Part shown: piece by piece, positions 26,786 to 36,295 of the stretch
How the letters are laid out: the number at the start of each line of letters is the position of its first letter
Position numbering within the stretch: position 1 is the stretch's first letter
DNA from: Pelagibacterium luteolum
Lineage (GTDB): Bacteria; Pseudomonadota; Alphaproteobacteria; Rhizobiales; Devosiaceae
DNA length: 64,000 nucleotides
Assembly (NCBI RefSeq): GCF_900100665.1
Contig: NZ_FNCS01000010.1
Coordinates: 1 to 64,000 of the forward strand
Direction of reading: 5' to 3'
Notes under the pieces: generated by a model
The model's database searches: none
Seen by the model: the letters and a program-made list of their open reading frames with translations, nothing else
What the model was told of the DNA's origin: nothing
Made by a program: the position numbers and the translations under genes

Positions 26786-27484
26786 TCAGCTCATCACGAA
26801 CTTTTCGTCGAACGCATATCCCGCGCCCCGCACTGTGCGGATGGGGTCCTTGACCCGCCCGCGATTGATCGCCTTGCGCAAGCGACCGACATGAACGTCG
26901 ACTGTGCGCTCGTCCACATAGACGTCGGTTCCCCAAACGCCATCAAGCAATTGCTCCCGCGAATAGACCCGGCCTGGATTGCCCATGAGGTATTCGAGCA
27001 GACGATATTCGGTCGGCCCGAGATGGACTTCCTTTCCCGAACGACGCACGCGATGGGTGGTTCTGTCGAGTTCGATATCACCGGCTTTCAGCGTCGCGGC
27101 AATCAGTTGCGGGTTCGACCGGCGCAGCAAGGCGTGGATGCGGGCCATCAACTCGGGCAAGGAAAAGGGTTTGACGACGTAATCGTCGGCCCCCGTCGCA
27201 AGCCCCCTCACCCGCTCTTCTTCCTCACCGCGCGCAGTGAGCATGATGATCGGGATACGCGCCGTATCCTGCCGCGCCCGGATGCGGCGGCAGATTTCGA
27301 TGCCCGATGTGCCCGGCAGCATCCAGTCGAGCAAGATGAGGTCCGGCGTTGCCTCGGCAATCCGGAGCATCGCCTCTTCGGCATCCTCTGCCGTAGCCAC
27401 CGAAAAATTCTCGGCCTCAAGATTGTAGCGCAGCAGTTCGATGAGATCGACTTCGTCTTCGACGACGAGAACCTTGGGCGTCAT
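26786..27484 (-). CDS. phoB: phosphate regulon response regulator
   Basis: 232 residues. Receiver domain with E9/D10, phospho-acceptor D53 (LLDWMLPG), T83 and K105 (VVKPF), then an OmpR-type winged helix (LGPTEYRLLEYLM, DERTVDVHVGRLRKAI). It closes the phoR-pstSCAB-phoU-phoB run, 3 bp after phoU, which settles it as PhoB. It should bind the Pho box upstream of pstS and autoactivate the operon. Confidence 0.95.
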   Translation of the reverse strand: MTPKVLVVEDEVDLIELLRYNLEAENFSVATAEDAEEAMLRIAEATPDLILLDWMLPGTSGIEICRRIRARQDTARIPIIMLTARGEEEERVRGLATGADDYVVKPFSLPELMARIHALLRRSNPQLIAATLKAGDIELDRTTHRVRRSGKEVHLGPTEYRLLEYLMGNPGRVYSREQLLDGVWGTDVYVDERTVDVHVGRLRKAINRGRVKDPIRTVRGAGYAFDEKFVMS

Positions 27485-27487
27485 GGA

Positions 27488-28195
27488 TCAGCTCTTGATC
27501 TGCTCGCGCTTCAAATCTTCGATGTCGGCGGTCAGGGTCTTGCCCGTCGACAGGAAATAGGCTTGCTCGGCGATGTTGGTCGAATGATCGCCCACGCGCT
27601 CGAGGTTCTTGCCGCAGAACAGAAGGTGGGTGCACATCGTAATGTTGCGCGGGTCTTCCATCATGTAGGTCAAAAGCTCGCGAAACAGCGAGACATAGAG
27701 CGCATCGACATCGGTATCGCGCTCGACAACATCGACGGCGATATTCTTGTCGCGACCGGCAAATGCGTCGAGCGCAAGCTTGACCTGCCGCTGAACGAGT
27801 TCGCCCATGTGCCGCAGCCCGTTCTTGAACTGGCTCGACATCGTGATGCCCTCGAACTGGGTCGAGCGGCGGGCCGTCGATTTGGCCATGTCGCCGATGC
27901 GTTCGAGATCGTTGGCCACATGGATCGAGGCGATGACCAGCCGCAGATCCTGCGCCATGGGCTGCCGCCGTGCGATGATCGAAACCGCCATCTCGTCGAT
28001 CTGGGTCTGCATGGCGTCGATACGCTTGTCCGCGGCAACGGTCGCCATGGCCAGTTCGGTGTCCGAACGGATCAGCGCTTCGGTGGCGTTGGCAATGGCT
28101 TTCTCGACGAGCCCACCCATCTCGGAAATTGTCCGGGCCAGTTCGGTCAATTCGTCTTCGTAGGACGAGACGATGTGTTCGTTGGAATTGGGCAT
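27488..28195 (-). CDS. phoU: phosphate signalling protein
   Basis: 235 residues, all-helical, two PhoU repeats each with an E/D-rich metal-binding motif (SYEDELTELARTISEMGGLVE; NDLERIGDMAKSTARRS; NLERVGDHSTNIAEQAYF). It relays Pst transporter state to PhoR. GGGGATAAAGT precedes the ATG. Lies between pstB and phoB. Confidence 0.95.
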   Translation of the reverse strand: MPNSNEHIVSSYEDELTELARTISEMGGLVEKAIANATEALIRSDTELAMATVAADKRIDAMQTQIDEMAVSIIARRQPMAQDLRLVIASIHVANDLERIGDMAKSTARRSTQFEGITMSSQFKNGLRHMGELVQRQVKLALDAFAGRDKNIAVDVVERDTDVDALYVSLFRELLTYMMEDPRNITMCTHLLFCGKNLERVGDHSTNIAEQAYFLSTGKTLTADIEDLKREQIKS

Positions 28196-28206
28196 ACTTT
28201 ATCCCC

Positions 28207-29070
28207 CTAACCGATACGGCCGGTAATGTAGTCCTGGGTGCGCTTTTCGCGCGGGTTGGTAAAGATCGCCTCGGTCGGCCCTTCCTCGATCAGTTTGCCC
28301 AGGTGGAAGAACGCAGTCTTTTGCGAAACACGGGCGGCCTGTTGCATCGAATGCGTGACGATAACGATGGTGTAGTTAGACCGCAGTTCGTCGATCAGTT
28401 CCTCGATGATCGCCGTGGCGATCGGATCGAGCGCGGAGCATGGCTCGTCCATGAGAATGACTTCGGGCCCCACCGCCATGGCACGCGCGATGCACAGCCG
28501 TTGCTGCTGGCCACCCGAGAGTCCGGTGCCGGGGGAATGCAGCCGATCCTTCACCTCCTCAAAGAGTCCTGCCTTTTGCAAGGAGGTGACGACAATCTCT
28601 TCAAGGTCGGTCTTGTTGCGCGCCAGACCATGGATCTTGGGGCCGTAGGCGACGTTCTCGAAAATCGATTTGGGGAAAGGGTTCGGTTTCTGGAATACCA
28701 TGCCGATCCGGGCGCGCAATTCGACGACGTCGAGATTGCCGTCGTAAAGGTTCTGGCCATCGAGTGTGATGTCGCCGGTAACCTTGCAGCCCTCGATCGT
28801 GTCGTTCATGCGGTTGATGCAGCGGAGAAACGTCGACTTACCGCAGCCCGATGGACCGATGAGTGCGCTAACCGATTTTTCCGGAATATCGATGGAAACG
28901 TCGAACAGGGCCTGTTTGTCGCCATAGAATACCGAGACGCCATCGGCCCTAAGGCGCGATGGATGCGCGTCGGGATCGGGCGTGCGAACGGTCTGGTGGC
29001 TGGCCAGGGCGTCTTTCGAATGGGTCGCGGACATTTCGAGCGCGCTCCTTGAGGTCAGAACTTGGTTCAT
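28207..29070 (-). CDS. pstB: phosphate ABC transporter ATP-binding protein
   Basis: 287 residues. Walker [10 protein letters not shown] at 72-80, Q-loop [12 protein letters not shown], signature LSGGQQQRL (~183) and Walker [14 protein letters not shown]. The start at 29070 overlaps the pstA stop by 4 bp (ATGA). The ~40-residue N-terminal extension before the ABC core is longer than in E. coli; an internal ATG (residue 13) is possible. Confidence 0.95.
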   Translation of the reverse strand: MNQVLTSRSALEMSATHSKDALASHQTVRTPDPDAHPSRLRADGVSVFYGDKQALFDVSIDIPEKSVSALIGPSGCGKSTFLRCINRMNDTIEGCKVTGDITLDGQNLYDGNLDVVELRARIGMVFQKPNPFPKSIFENVAYGPKIHGLARNKTDLEEIVVTSLQKAGLFEEVKDRLHSPGTGLSGGQQQRLCIARAMAVGPEVILMDEPCSALDPIATAIIEELIDELRSNYTIVIVTHSMQQAARVSQKTAFFHLGKLIEEGPTEAIFTNPREKRTQDYITGRIG

Positions 29071-30431
29071 TTCTTACGCTCCAGATATGTGCGCAGGAAG
29101 ATGGCGATAGCATTGAGGGAAATCATCAGGCCCAAAAGAACCATGATGGCAGCCGAAGTGCGTGCTTCAAAGAAATTGCGGTTTTCATTGCCGTTCCAGA
29201 GGAAGATCTGCACGGGCAAGGCCGTTGCCTGATCCATCGGGCTCGTAGGGATCTGGGCGACAAACGCATTCATGCCGATCAGCAAAAGCGGTGCCGTTTC
29301 GCCAAGCGCCTGCGCGACACCGATGATGCTTGCCGTGAGGATCGAAGGGAAAGTGACCGGCAAGATGTGATGGAACACCATCTGGCTGCGGGATGCACCC
29401 AGGCCCAGCGCGGCCTGACGAAGAGATTGTGGGACGCCTTTAAGCGCGGCACGGGTGGCGATGATTATCGTAGGCAGCGTCATCAGCGTGAGCACCAGCC
29501 CCCCAGCCAATGGCGCCGAAAGAGGGAGACGGAAATAGTTGATGAATACAGCAGCGCCGAGCAGGCCGAATACGATCGACGGCACTGCTGCGAGGTTGTT
29601 GATGTTGACCTCGATGAAGTCGGTCAAGCGGGATTTTGGCGCAAACTCCTCGAGGTAGATGGCGCTGGCCACGCCAATCGGCACAGCCAGAACGATCACG
29701 ATCAGGAGCATGTAGAGCGAGCCCATGAACGCGCCCGCCAGACCCGCTGAGGCCGGTGCTGAGCGGCTGTCTACGTTGGTGAGCAAGGCCCAGGCAAAGC
29801 CCATGTGGATGACGCCATTTTCATAGAACTCGTCTGCCAACTGTCGGGCCGGCGCGGACAGCTGCTGCTGAGCATCGCCCAGCTCGCGATTAATGGTGCC
29901 CTTGAGCCAGTTATCGACATTGGCCGAGGCCAGCATTTCAACCGGCACGGTTTGGCCGAGAAGCGACGGATCGGCCACAAACATTTCGCGGAGGCGATGG
30001 CGTTCACTGGTCTCAACGATAGACAGCAATTGCCGCGAGTCGATCTCAAATCCAATGGGCAAGAGGTCGCGCAGCGACGCTTCGACCAGGGCGTTCCAGT
30101 TGAGCATTGCGAGTTCGCGCTGCCAGGCAAAAGATTGCGCCTGAAAATCAGCCTGCGATTGGCCCGCCTGTCGCTCCGGTGCCGGATCGAGATTCAGCAA
30201 CTCGGGGTCAAACTGCACGTTGGCCGAAATATAGGCCTGCTGAAATGCCGGGAGGCCCTTGCTGACGATCGTCGTGAACAGGATCGCGACGAAGCCAAGC
30301 GCCAGAATGACCGCCGTCAGACCGGCGGCGCGAAACAGCCATTCGGTCCGATGTCGGCGCGCCAGGCCTTTGCGAACGAGCGCGTGTCGGTCCTCTCCAG
30401 CAGCCTTGGTCTGATTTGAAAGATCGGACAT
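29067..30431 (-). CDS. pstA: phosphate ABC transporter permease, extended form
   Basis: 454 residues, far longer than E. coli PstA (about 296). One N-terminal helix (~33-55) is followed by a ~170-residue hydrophilic, probably periplasmic, insert before the permease core (~215-450) with EAA-type sequence [21 protein letters not shown]. The long form occurs in Alphaproteobacteria. Starts with 1-bp overlap of the pstC stop. Confidence 0.93.
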   Translation of the reverse strand: MSDLSNQTKAAGEDRHALVRKGLARRHRTEWLFRAAGLTAVILALGFVAILFTTIVSKGLPAFQQAYISANVQFDPELLNLDPAPERQAGQSQADFQAQSFAWQRELAMLNWNALVEASLRDLLPIGFEIDSRQLLSIVETSERHRLREMFVADPSLLGQTVPVEMLASANVDNWLKGTINRELGDAQQQLSAPARQLADEFYENGVIHMGFAWALLTNVDSRSAPASAGLAGAFMGSLYMLLIVIVLAVPIGVASAIYLEEFAPKSRLTDFIEVNINNLAAVPSIVFGLLGAAVFINYFRLPLSAPLAGGLVLTLMTLPTIIIATRAALKGVPQSLRQAALGLGASRSQMVFHHILPVTFPSILTASIIGVAQALGETAPLLLIGMNAFVAQIPTSPMDQATALPVQIFLWNGNENRNFFEARTSAAIMVLLGLMISLNAIAIFLRTYLERKK

Positions 30432-31804
30432 CAGTCGTACTGCTCCCGGAAGCGGCGGACGATATAGAGGGCGACCACGTTAAGGCACAGAGTGATCACG
30501 AAAAGGGTCAGCCCGAGGGCGAAAGCAACGAGCGACTGGGGACCGGTAAAATCGGTATCGCCGGTCAGCTGGTTGACGATCGAAACCGTGACGGTCGAGG
30601 TCGGTTCAAGCGGATTGGCGCGGAGCACCGGGCTGTTGCCGGCCGCGAGCACGACGATCATGGTTTCACCAATGGCGCGCGAGACGGCTAAAAGGAATGC
30701 GCCCACGATCCCCGGTAGGGCCGCCGGAAGCAGCACCCTGCGTATCGTCTCGGACTGCGTAGCGCCAAGGCCGTAGGAGCCGTCGCGCAGGCTGGTCGGC
30801 ACCTGGCTCAGTATGTCGTCCGAGAGCGAGGAAATAAACGGGATGATCATGATGCCCATGACCAGCCCCGCGGTCAGCGCACTGGTCCCGCGGATATCGA
30901 GACCGATCATGGCGCCGAAACCCGAAAGAAATGGGCCAACCGTGGTCAAAGCGAAAAAGCCATAAACGATGGTCGGGATGCCCGCGAGAATCTCGACGAT
31001 GGGCTTGACCACCGCACGCACGCCACGCGGGGCATATTGATTGAGGTAGATCGCGGTCATCAACCCGATCGGCAGAGCGACAAGCATGGCGATGATTGCG
31101 ATCATCGTCGTGCCCCAGAGGAGAGGCAGAAGGCCATAGCGCCCGCTCCCGCCGCCGGTCGAGGAGAAGACCGGGTTCCAGACTGTCCCGAAAAAGAAGT
31201 CGAGTGGATTGACGAAGGTAAAGAACCGGATCGCCTCAGAAACGAGCGAGGCAACGATCCCGACTGTCGTCAGAATGGCGATTGCCGAGCAGGCAACCAG
31301 CAGCAGGGTTATGGCGCGTTCGACTTGATTTCGGGCCCGCAGACGGGGAGTGATGCGGCGGCGCGCGAAGAGCAGCGCCAGGATACCGCACGCTGCAGCC
31401 GACCCAACCACGATCAGCGTGACGATCAACTGGAAACGCGCAAGAGCATCGGCCGCAGCGGCTTCGTAATCCGCCACTTCGCCGGCGACGCCATAGCCGG
31501 ACGCTAGCGCACGAACGCGGCTGATCGCCGTCGCGAGCGGGTTACCACCTGCGGAAACGAGTTCGACCGGGAGAAGCGATTGCACGTAGCTGGCAGAAAC
31601 CGTCTGCCCGAACAGCGCCCACAATCCAAGGATCAGGGCGGCGGGGGCGACGGCCCAGATGGCGACCAGCGCGCCGTGATAATGGAAACGGGAATGAAAG
31701 CGGCCGCCACCCGATGTCGCCAGCGCACGACTGCGCGACCAGCCGACCTGATAGGCAAGCCCAAGAAGCACAAGAAGGATCGCAGCGATCATGAGGGAAT
31801 TCAA
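30431..31804 (-). CDS. pstC: phosphate ABC transporter permease, extended form
   Basis: 457 residues from a TTG at 31804 with AAGGAA upstream; an ATG four codons in is an alternative. There is an extra N-terminal region with several helices and a hydrophilic loop, then the permease core with the coupling helix (TSLRDGSYGLGATQSETIRRVLLPAALPGIVGA). It pairs with PstA. A stem-loop lies between it and pstS. Confidence 0.93.
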   Translation of the reverse strand: MNSLMIAAILLVLLGLAYQVGWSRSRALATSGGGRFHSRFHYHGALVAIWAVAPAALILGLWALFGQTVSASYVQSLLPVELVSAGGNPLATAISRVRALASGYGVAGEVADYEAAAADALARFQLIVTLIVVGSAAACGILALLFARRRITPRLRARNQVERAITLLLVACSAIAILTTVGIVASLVSEAIRFFTFVNPLDFFFGTVWNPVFSSTGGGSGRYGLLPLLWGTTMIAIIAMLVALPIGLMTAIYLNQYAPRGVRAVVKPIVEILAGIPTIVYGFFALTTVGPFLSGFGAMIGLDIRGTSALTAGLVMGIMIIPFISSLSDDILSQVPTSLRDGSYGLGATQSETIRRVLLPAALPGIVGAFLLAVSRAIGETMIVVLAAGNSPVLRANPLEPTSTVTVSIVNQLTGDTDFTGPQSLVAFALGLTLFVITLCLNVVALYIVRRFREQYD

Positions 31805-31840
31805 AACACCATTCCTTCAGCGACTTGGACGGCGAGAAAC

Positions 31841-31864
31841 GGGCCGCGCCATAAGGCGCGACCC
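31841..31864 (-). terminator. intercistronic stem-loop between pstS and pstC
   Basis: A 10-bp stem (GGGCCGCGCC with GGCGCGACCC, one G-U pair) and 4-nt loop lie 15 bp after pstS. The weak U-tract suggests partial termination or 3'-end protection, which would keep pstS mRNA above the permease genes. Confidence 0.6.
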
Positions 31865-31879
31865 TTGCATTGAAACTAC

Positions 31880-32884
31880 TTACTGAGCAGCGAAAGCAGC
31901 GCGCACTTCTTCAGTGGTTTCAACGGGCTGCGGGATGAGACCAGCGCCTTCGAGGGTACCACCAGCGCCGATCATAGCATCTGAGAGGAAGAATTCAGTG
32001 TACTCCTGGAGACCAGGGATCACGCCGAGATGCTCGCCCTTGACGTAGAAATACAGCGGACGCGAGACGGGGTATTCGCCCGCAGCGATTGTCTCGAGGC
32101 TCGGTTCGACGCCGTTGACCGTCGCAACCTTCAGGCTATCGCGGTTCTGGTCGTAAAAGGACAAACCGAAGACACCCATGGTGTTGCCGTCCGACTGCAG
32201 ACGCGCGAGGGTCTCAGTATAGTCCCCGGCGATTTCCACAACGACGTCCTGGCGAAGCGTGGTGCAGGCGTCTTCCGAAGCGCCTTCAGGAAGACCGACT
32301 TCTTCACAACCAGCTTCCACAACGTTCACATCGAAAACTTCGCGCGTGCCATGATTGGTACCTGGGATCGCCAGCGCGATCGGCTGGTCGGGAAGCGCAG
32401 AGTCGATTTCCGACCAATTGGTATAGGGGTTGGCAACAAGTGCGCCATCGACCGGAACTTCGGCAGCGATTGCCTGGTAGATATGGGCCGGGGTCAGCGC
32501 AAAATCTTCCTTGTCGGCGGTGACTGCAAACACGATGCCGTCGAAGCCGAACTGGATTTCGCGGATATCGTTCACGCCGGCTGAATTGCAGACCTCACGC
32601 TCGCCTTCATTGATGGCGCGCGACGCATTGGCGATGTCGATGGTGTTTTCGCCCACGCCCTGGCAGAACTGGCTGAAGCCGCCGCCCGTGCCGCCCGAGC
32701 CGACAACCGGAGTGTTGAACTCGGGGAACACCGCGCCAAACTCTTCGGCAACGATCGATGCGAACGGCAGAACGGTCGAGGAACCGGCGATCTGGATGGT
32801 ATCACGGCTCTGGGCCTGCGCGGCAGTCGAGCCAAGTGCGGCCACGACGGCGAGCGCTGCGCCTGCGTAAAGTGCGGTTTTCAT
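31880..32884 (-). CDS. pstS: periplasmic phosphate-binding protein
   Basis: 334 residues with a signal peptide (MKTALYAGAALAVVAALGS, AQA-Q cleavage). Phosphate-site segments are IAGSSTVLPFASIVAEEF, GSGGTGGGFSQFC, and PGTNHGTREVF. Sequence resembles the alphaproteobacterial PstS type. AAGGAAG precedes the ATG, and the Pho box at about 33009 is upstream. It is the first gene of the uptake operon. Confidence 0.95.
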   Translation of the reverse strand: MKTALYAGAALAVVAALGSTAAQAQSRDTIQIAGSSTVLPFASIVAEEFGAVFPEFNTPVVGSGGTGGGFSQFCQGVGENTIDIANASRAINEGEREVCNSAGVNDIREIQFGFDGIVFAVTADKEDFALTPAHIYQAIAAEVPVDGALVANPYTNWSEIDSALPDQPIALAIPGTNHGTREVFDVNVVEAGCEEVGLPEGASEDACTTLRQDVVVEIAGDYTETLARLQSDGNTMGVFGLSFYDQNRDSLKVATVNGVEPSLETIAAGEYPVSRPLYFYVKGEHLGVIPGLQEYTEFFLSDAMIGAGGTLEGAGLIPQPVETTEEVRAAFAAQ

Positions 32885-33008
32885 GATTCTGATCTTCCTT
32901 GTGTCAGAAGCGTCCGGGCGTTGAGCCCCCTGAGTGACGAAGCTCTTTTGTCTTCATCGCGAACGGGGCGAACCTAGAACTCGCAGCTAAAGCTTCTATG
33001 TCACTTGC

Positions 33009-33025
33009 GTGACACTTCAGTGACA
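33009..33025 (-). promoter_or_regulatory. Pho box upstream of pstS
   Basis: On the minus strand two TGTCAC hexamers are spaced exactly 11 bp apart, the PhoB direct-repeat pattern, and a third, inverted TGTCAC lies at 32999-33004. The distance to the pstS start is about 125 bp. Confidence 0.8.
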
Positions 33026-33111
33026 TCGCAACAGCTTGGAATTCATGCACTTTCTCCTGCGCTCCCTGTGCAGAAGTCGAATGCGATGAGCAATGTGACG
33101 GTTTATGTCGC

Positions 33112-34401
33112 TCAGCGCGGCAGCAGAATTTCTACGCGGGTGCCTTCGCCGAGGCGCGAGCGGATGGACATCTGGCCGTGGTGACGTGCCACGATATGTT
33201 TGACGATCGCGAGGCCCAACCCAGTGCCTTTCTTTTTGCGGCTTGATTCCGCATCGACGCGGTAGAACCTTTCGGTCAGCCGGGGGACATGCTCTTCAGC
33301 TACGCCGGCTCCGTAGTCGGTGACGGTAATCGCGTGTTGGTCGCCGGCACGGCTGGCGCCGGCCACGAGCGCAATTTCGACCCGCCCGCCGTCGCCGCCA
33401 TACTTGATGGCGTTGTCGGCAAGGTTTTCGACAACCTCGAACAATTCCTGCCGGTCGCCTGTTACGCTGACCGGGTCGTCAGGCAGCAGCAGATCGAGCG
33501 TGATCCCGGTTTCACCAAGCCGGGGTTCGAGACTTTCGGCCACTTCGCGGATCAAAAGATTGAGATTGACCGGAGTGGTCGGCCTTACATGCTGGCGCAG
33601 CTCGATACGCGAGAGCGACAGCAAATCATCAATCAGCCCCGACATCCGCTCTGACTGCGAGCGCATAATGGCTAGGAAACGTTCGCGTGCCGCGGCATCC
33701 TTGGCAGCAGGTCCTTGCAGGGTATCGATAAACCCCATCAATGAAGTGAGGGGGGTGCGCAATTCATGGCTGGCATTGGCGATAAAGTCGGAGCGCATAC
33801 GATCGGCGCGTTTTTGCGCAGTAAAATCGTGAAGGGTTATCACCCCCAATACCCCGTCACGTCCATCAGGCGTATAGGGCGCGACGATCGCTCGAAACCA
33901 CGTATCGTTGGGTGTCGCAATATGAATCTCGCAGCGCTGGGGCCGCTTGCTTTCGAACGCGGCGTCGATCGCTGTGACCAGATCCGGGTCACGTAACGTG
34001 AAGGCCAGGGGATCGCCTGCCTGGGCCCTTGGAAAGCGCTGTAGCGCCGCGGTGTTGGCATGCACGAGCACCGCCCGGTCGTTGATGATGAGGCAGGGTT
34101 CGGTGAGGATCGAGGCAAATTTCGCGACGGATGCGTCGAGCGTGCTGGGGGGCTCCGACATGGTCTCATCCTCGCTGCGGCCACGGGCCGTGCGCAGCGC
34201 CAGAGCAGTGATCCCGGCGACGCCAAGTACCGCGGTGGTGCCGACCACGGGGGAGAGGTGCCCAAGCACCACCAGTGATAACAGAACCAATGCGGCACCC
34301 GACCCGACCATGACAGCGGGCGCGAAAAAGGGGCTACGGCCCGGCATCGTGCGCGCCTTGAGGCTTTGTCCGGAACTCATTGCAATCGGTTCGTCGCTCA
34401 T
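33112..34401 (-). CDS. phoR: phosphate regulon sensor histidine kinase
   Basis: 429 residues. Two helices (~26-46, 50-70), a PAS domain (~95-195), HisKA with H212 in NASHELRTPL, and HATPase_c with NAIKYGG and GTGLGLAIVKHI. Lack of a large periplasmic loop fits PhoR, which senses through PstSCAB-PhoU. The gene heads the phosphate cluster, about 230 bp upstream of pstS. Confidence 0.93.
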   Translation of the reverse strand: MSDEPIAMSSGQSLKARTMPGRSPFFAPAVMVGSGAALVLLSLVVLGHLSPVVGTTAVLGVAGITALALRTARGRSEDETMSEPPSTLDASVAKFASILTEPCLIINDRAVLVHANTAALQRFPRAQAGDPLAFTLRDPDLVTAIDAAFESKRPQRCEIHIATPNDTWFRAIVAPYTPDGRDGVLGVITLHDFTAQKRADRMRSDFIANASHELRTPLTSLMGFIDTLQGPAAKDAAARERFLAIMRSQSERMSGLIDDLLSLSRIELRQHVRPTTPVNLNLLIREVAESLEPRLGETGITLDLLLPDDPVSVTGDRQELFEVVENLADNAIKYGGDGGRVEIALVAGASRAGDQHAITVTDYGAGVAEEHVPRLTERFYRVDAESSRKKKGTGLGLAIVKHIVARHHGQMSIRSRLGEGTRVEILLPR

Positions 34402-34504
34402 GGTCCAAAGGCCATACCGAAGCGATATGACATTGACATGATGCCGTTTATCGGCCCGATTTCAAAGGATTATACGTTTTCAGCGTCAGTTGCAGAGGAA
34501 AACC

Positions 34505-35344
34505 ATGGCCAAGTTCGATCTCGAAGACCCCGAACTCGATCCTGCCATCAAGGACGCGGCGCTGACGAGCGGCGGCTTTCCCTATGACGAGAAGATGAAA
34601 TCGAAAGCTTATGACAAGCAGTTGCGCGCACTGCAGATCGAACTCGTCAAATTACAGAGCCATCTCCAGGCCAGCGGGGAGCGCGTACTGGCATTGTTCG
34701 AAGGCCGCGACAGCGCCGGCAAGGGTGGAACGATCAAGCGGTTCTTGGAAAATCTCAATCCGCGTAATGCGCGTACGGTTGCGCTGCCCAAACCCTCGGA
34801 CCGCGAGACCAGCCAATGGTATTTCCAGCGCTATGTCACGCAATTGCCCTCGGGAGGCGAAATCGCGCTCTTCGACCGTTCCTGGTACAATCGCGCGGTA
34901 GTGGAGCCGGTCATGGGCTTTTGCACGCCGCAGCAGACGGCAAGCTTTTTGCGCGAGGCGCCACCCTTCGAGAGAATGATCACTGAAGAGGGCATTCATG
35001 TCTTCAAGTTCTGGCTCGAGATCGGACGCGAAATGCAGTTGAAGCGATTTCACGACCGCAGGCACGATCCCGTGAAAGTCTGGAAACTTTCGCCAGTCGA
35101 TCTCGTCGCGCTCGACAAATGGGATGAATATACCCAGGCGCGCAACACGATGTTCATCGCCACAGACACGCCGGACACGCCCTGGATCGTCATACGCGCC
35201 AACGACAAGAAGCGAGCGCGTATCGCTGCGATACAGAGCGTTTTGTGGCCGATATCCTACAAAGACAAGGACTTCCAGGCGATCGGGGAGATCGACGATA
35301 AGATCGTCATGTCGCCTGAAGCCTTCCTCACGCGGGCCGAATAG
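34505..35344 (+). CDS. ppk2: polyphosphate kinase 2
   Basis: 279 residues from the ATG at 34505 (GAGGAAAACC before it). Walker A-like FEGRDSAGKGGT at 65-76, then DRSWYNRAVVEPVMGFC from D124 and a lid segment rich in Arg. This is a class I-type PPK2, which transfers phosphate between polyphosphate and nucleoside diphosphates. It is divergent from phoR, so it links polyphosphate use to the phosphate regulon. Confidence 0.92.
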   Translation: MAKFDLEDPELDPAIKDAALTSGGFPYDEKMKSKAYDKQLRALQIELVKLQSHLQASGERVLALFEGRDSAGKGGTIKRFLENLNPRNARTVALPKPSDRETSQWYFQRYVTQLPSGGEIALFDRSWYNRAVVEPVMGFCTPQQTASFLREAPPFERMITEEGIHVFKFWLEIGREMQLKRFHDRRHDPVKVWKLSPVDLVALDKWDEYTQARNTMFIATDTPDTPWIVIRANDKKRARIAAIQSVLWPISYKDKDFQAIGEIDDKIVMSPEAFLTRAE

Positions 35345-35380
35345 GGTAAGGCGTCGCAACGCAATGGGAGGGATAAAACG

Positions 35381-36295
35381 GTGACTAAACGCGCAGTCTC
35401 GATCGGCGAGGCGATGATCGAAATGAGCGGCGGCAACGAGCGCAACTACAGGCTCGGCTTTGCCGGTGATACGCTCAACACCGCCTACTATCTGCGCGCG
35501 CTGCTTGGCGCCGACTGGACCGTCGATTATATCACTGCGCTCGGCGACGACGATTATTCGCGCCAGATGTCCGCCTTCATCGCCGGGACGGGTATCGGGA
35601 CCAGTCACATCAGGACCATTCCGGGCAAGCGACCGGGGCTCTACATGATCCACCAGCATGATGGCGATCGACACTTCACCTATTGGCGCGACTCATCGGC
35701 CGCCAAGCTCCTCGCCGATGATGAAGATGCGCTGACCGCTGCCATCGCCGATGCCGACCTGATTTACTTTTCGGGCATCACGCTGGCTATTCTTGCACCT
35801 GCGGCGCGCGAAACGCTGCTCACGGTCATCGCGGCGCGCCGCGATGCGGGCGCTGCCGTCGCGTTCGATCCGAATATCCGGCCGGCACTTTGGCCCGGTC
35901 GCGAAACCGTGGCCGAGGCTCTCTCGGCGGCGGCAAGAGTCGCGACCTTCGTTTTACCGACCCACGGGGATGAAGTGCCTTATTTCGGCGATGCGGATGA
36001 TGGCGTCACCGCTCGACGGTATCGAGATGCTGGTGCGCGCGAGGCGATCGTCAAGAACGGTGCCGATCCGGCGCTGGTCGTGACCGCGGATGGCGAATGG
36101 CGCGTTAGCGCTCAAAAGGTCGCCAACGTCGTTGACGCGACGGGGGCCGGCGACAGCTTCAACGCCGGCTACCTTGCCGCGCGACTGGCGGGCCAGGCAC
36201 CGGAAGCGGCAGCCAAAGCCGGGCACGCCACAGCTTCGGTTGTCATCGGCCACCATGGCGCACTGGTCCCGAGGGAAAAACTCACTTCCCTTTAG
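35381..36295 (+). CDS. kdgK: 2-keto-3-deoxygluconate kinase-like PfkB sugar kinase
   Basis: 304 residues from a GTG at 35381 after GGGAGGG. It has the PfkB/ribokinase fold: GFAGDTLNTAYYL near the N-terminus and DATGAGDSFNAGYLAARL with the catalytic aspartate and anion hole near 250. GEAMIEM and the NTAYYLRAL sequence favour KDG kinase. It starts 36 bp after ppk2 and overlaps the convergent DUF3422 gene by 14 bp. Confidence 0.85.
   Translation: MTKRAVSIGEAMIEMSGGNERNYRLGFAGDTLNTAYYLRALLGADWTVDYITALGDDDYSRQMSAFIAGTGIGTSHIRTIPGKRPGLYMIHQHDGDRHFTYWRDSSAAKLLADDEDALTAAIADADLIYFSGITLAILAPAARETLLTVIAARRDAGAAVAFDPNIRPALWPGRETVAEALSAAARVATFVLPTHGDEVPYFGDADDGVTARRYRDAGAREAIVKNGADPALVVTADGEWRVSAQKVANVVDATGAGDSFNAGYLAARLAGQAPEAAAKAGHATASVVIGHHGALVPREKLTSL

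Noticed and set aside
25291-26853. A 520-codon plus-strand open frame
   Set aside because: It lies antisense to the ABC exporter and its translation is His/Arg/Asp-rich low-information sequence, as expected from the opposite strand of a GC-rich gene.
26891-28210. A 439-codon plus-strand open frame
   Set aside because: Antisense shadow of phoB and phoU, which have clear catalytic and family motifs.
34652-35674. A 340-codon minus-strand open frame
   Set aside because: Antisense to ppk2 and kdgK, both well supported.
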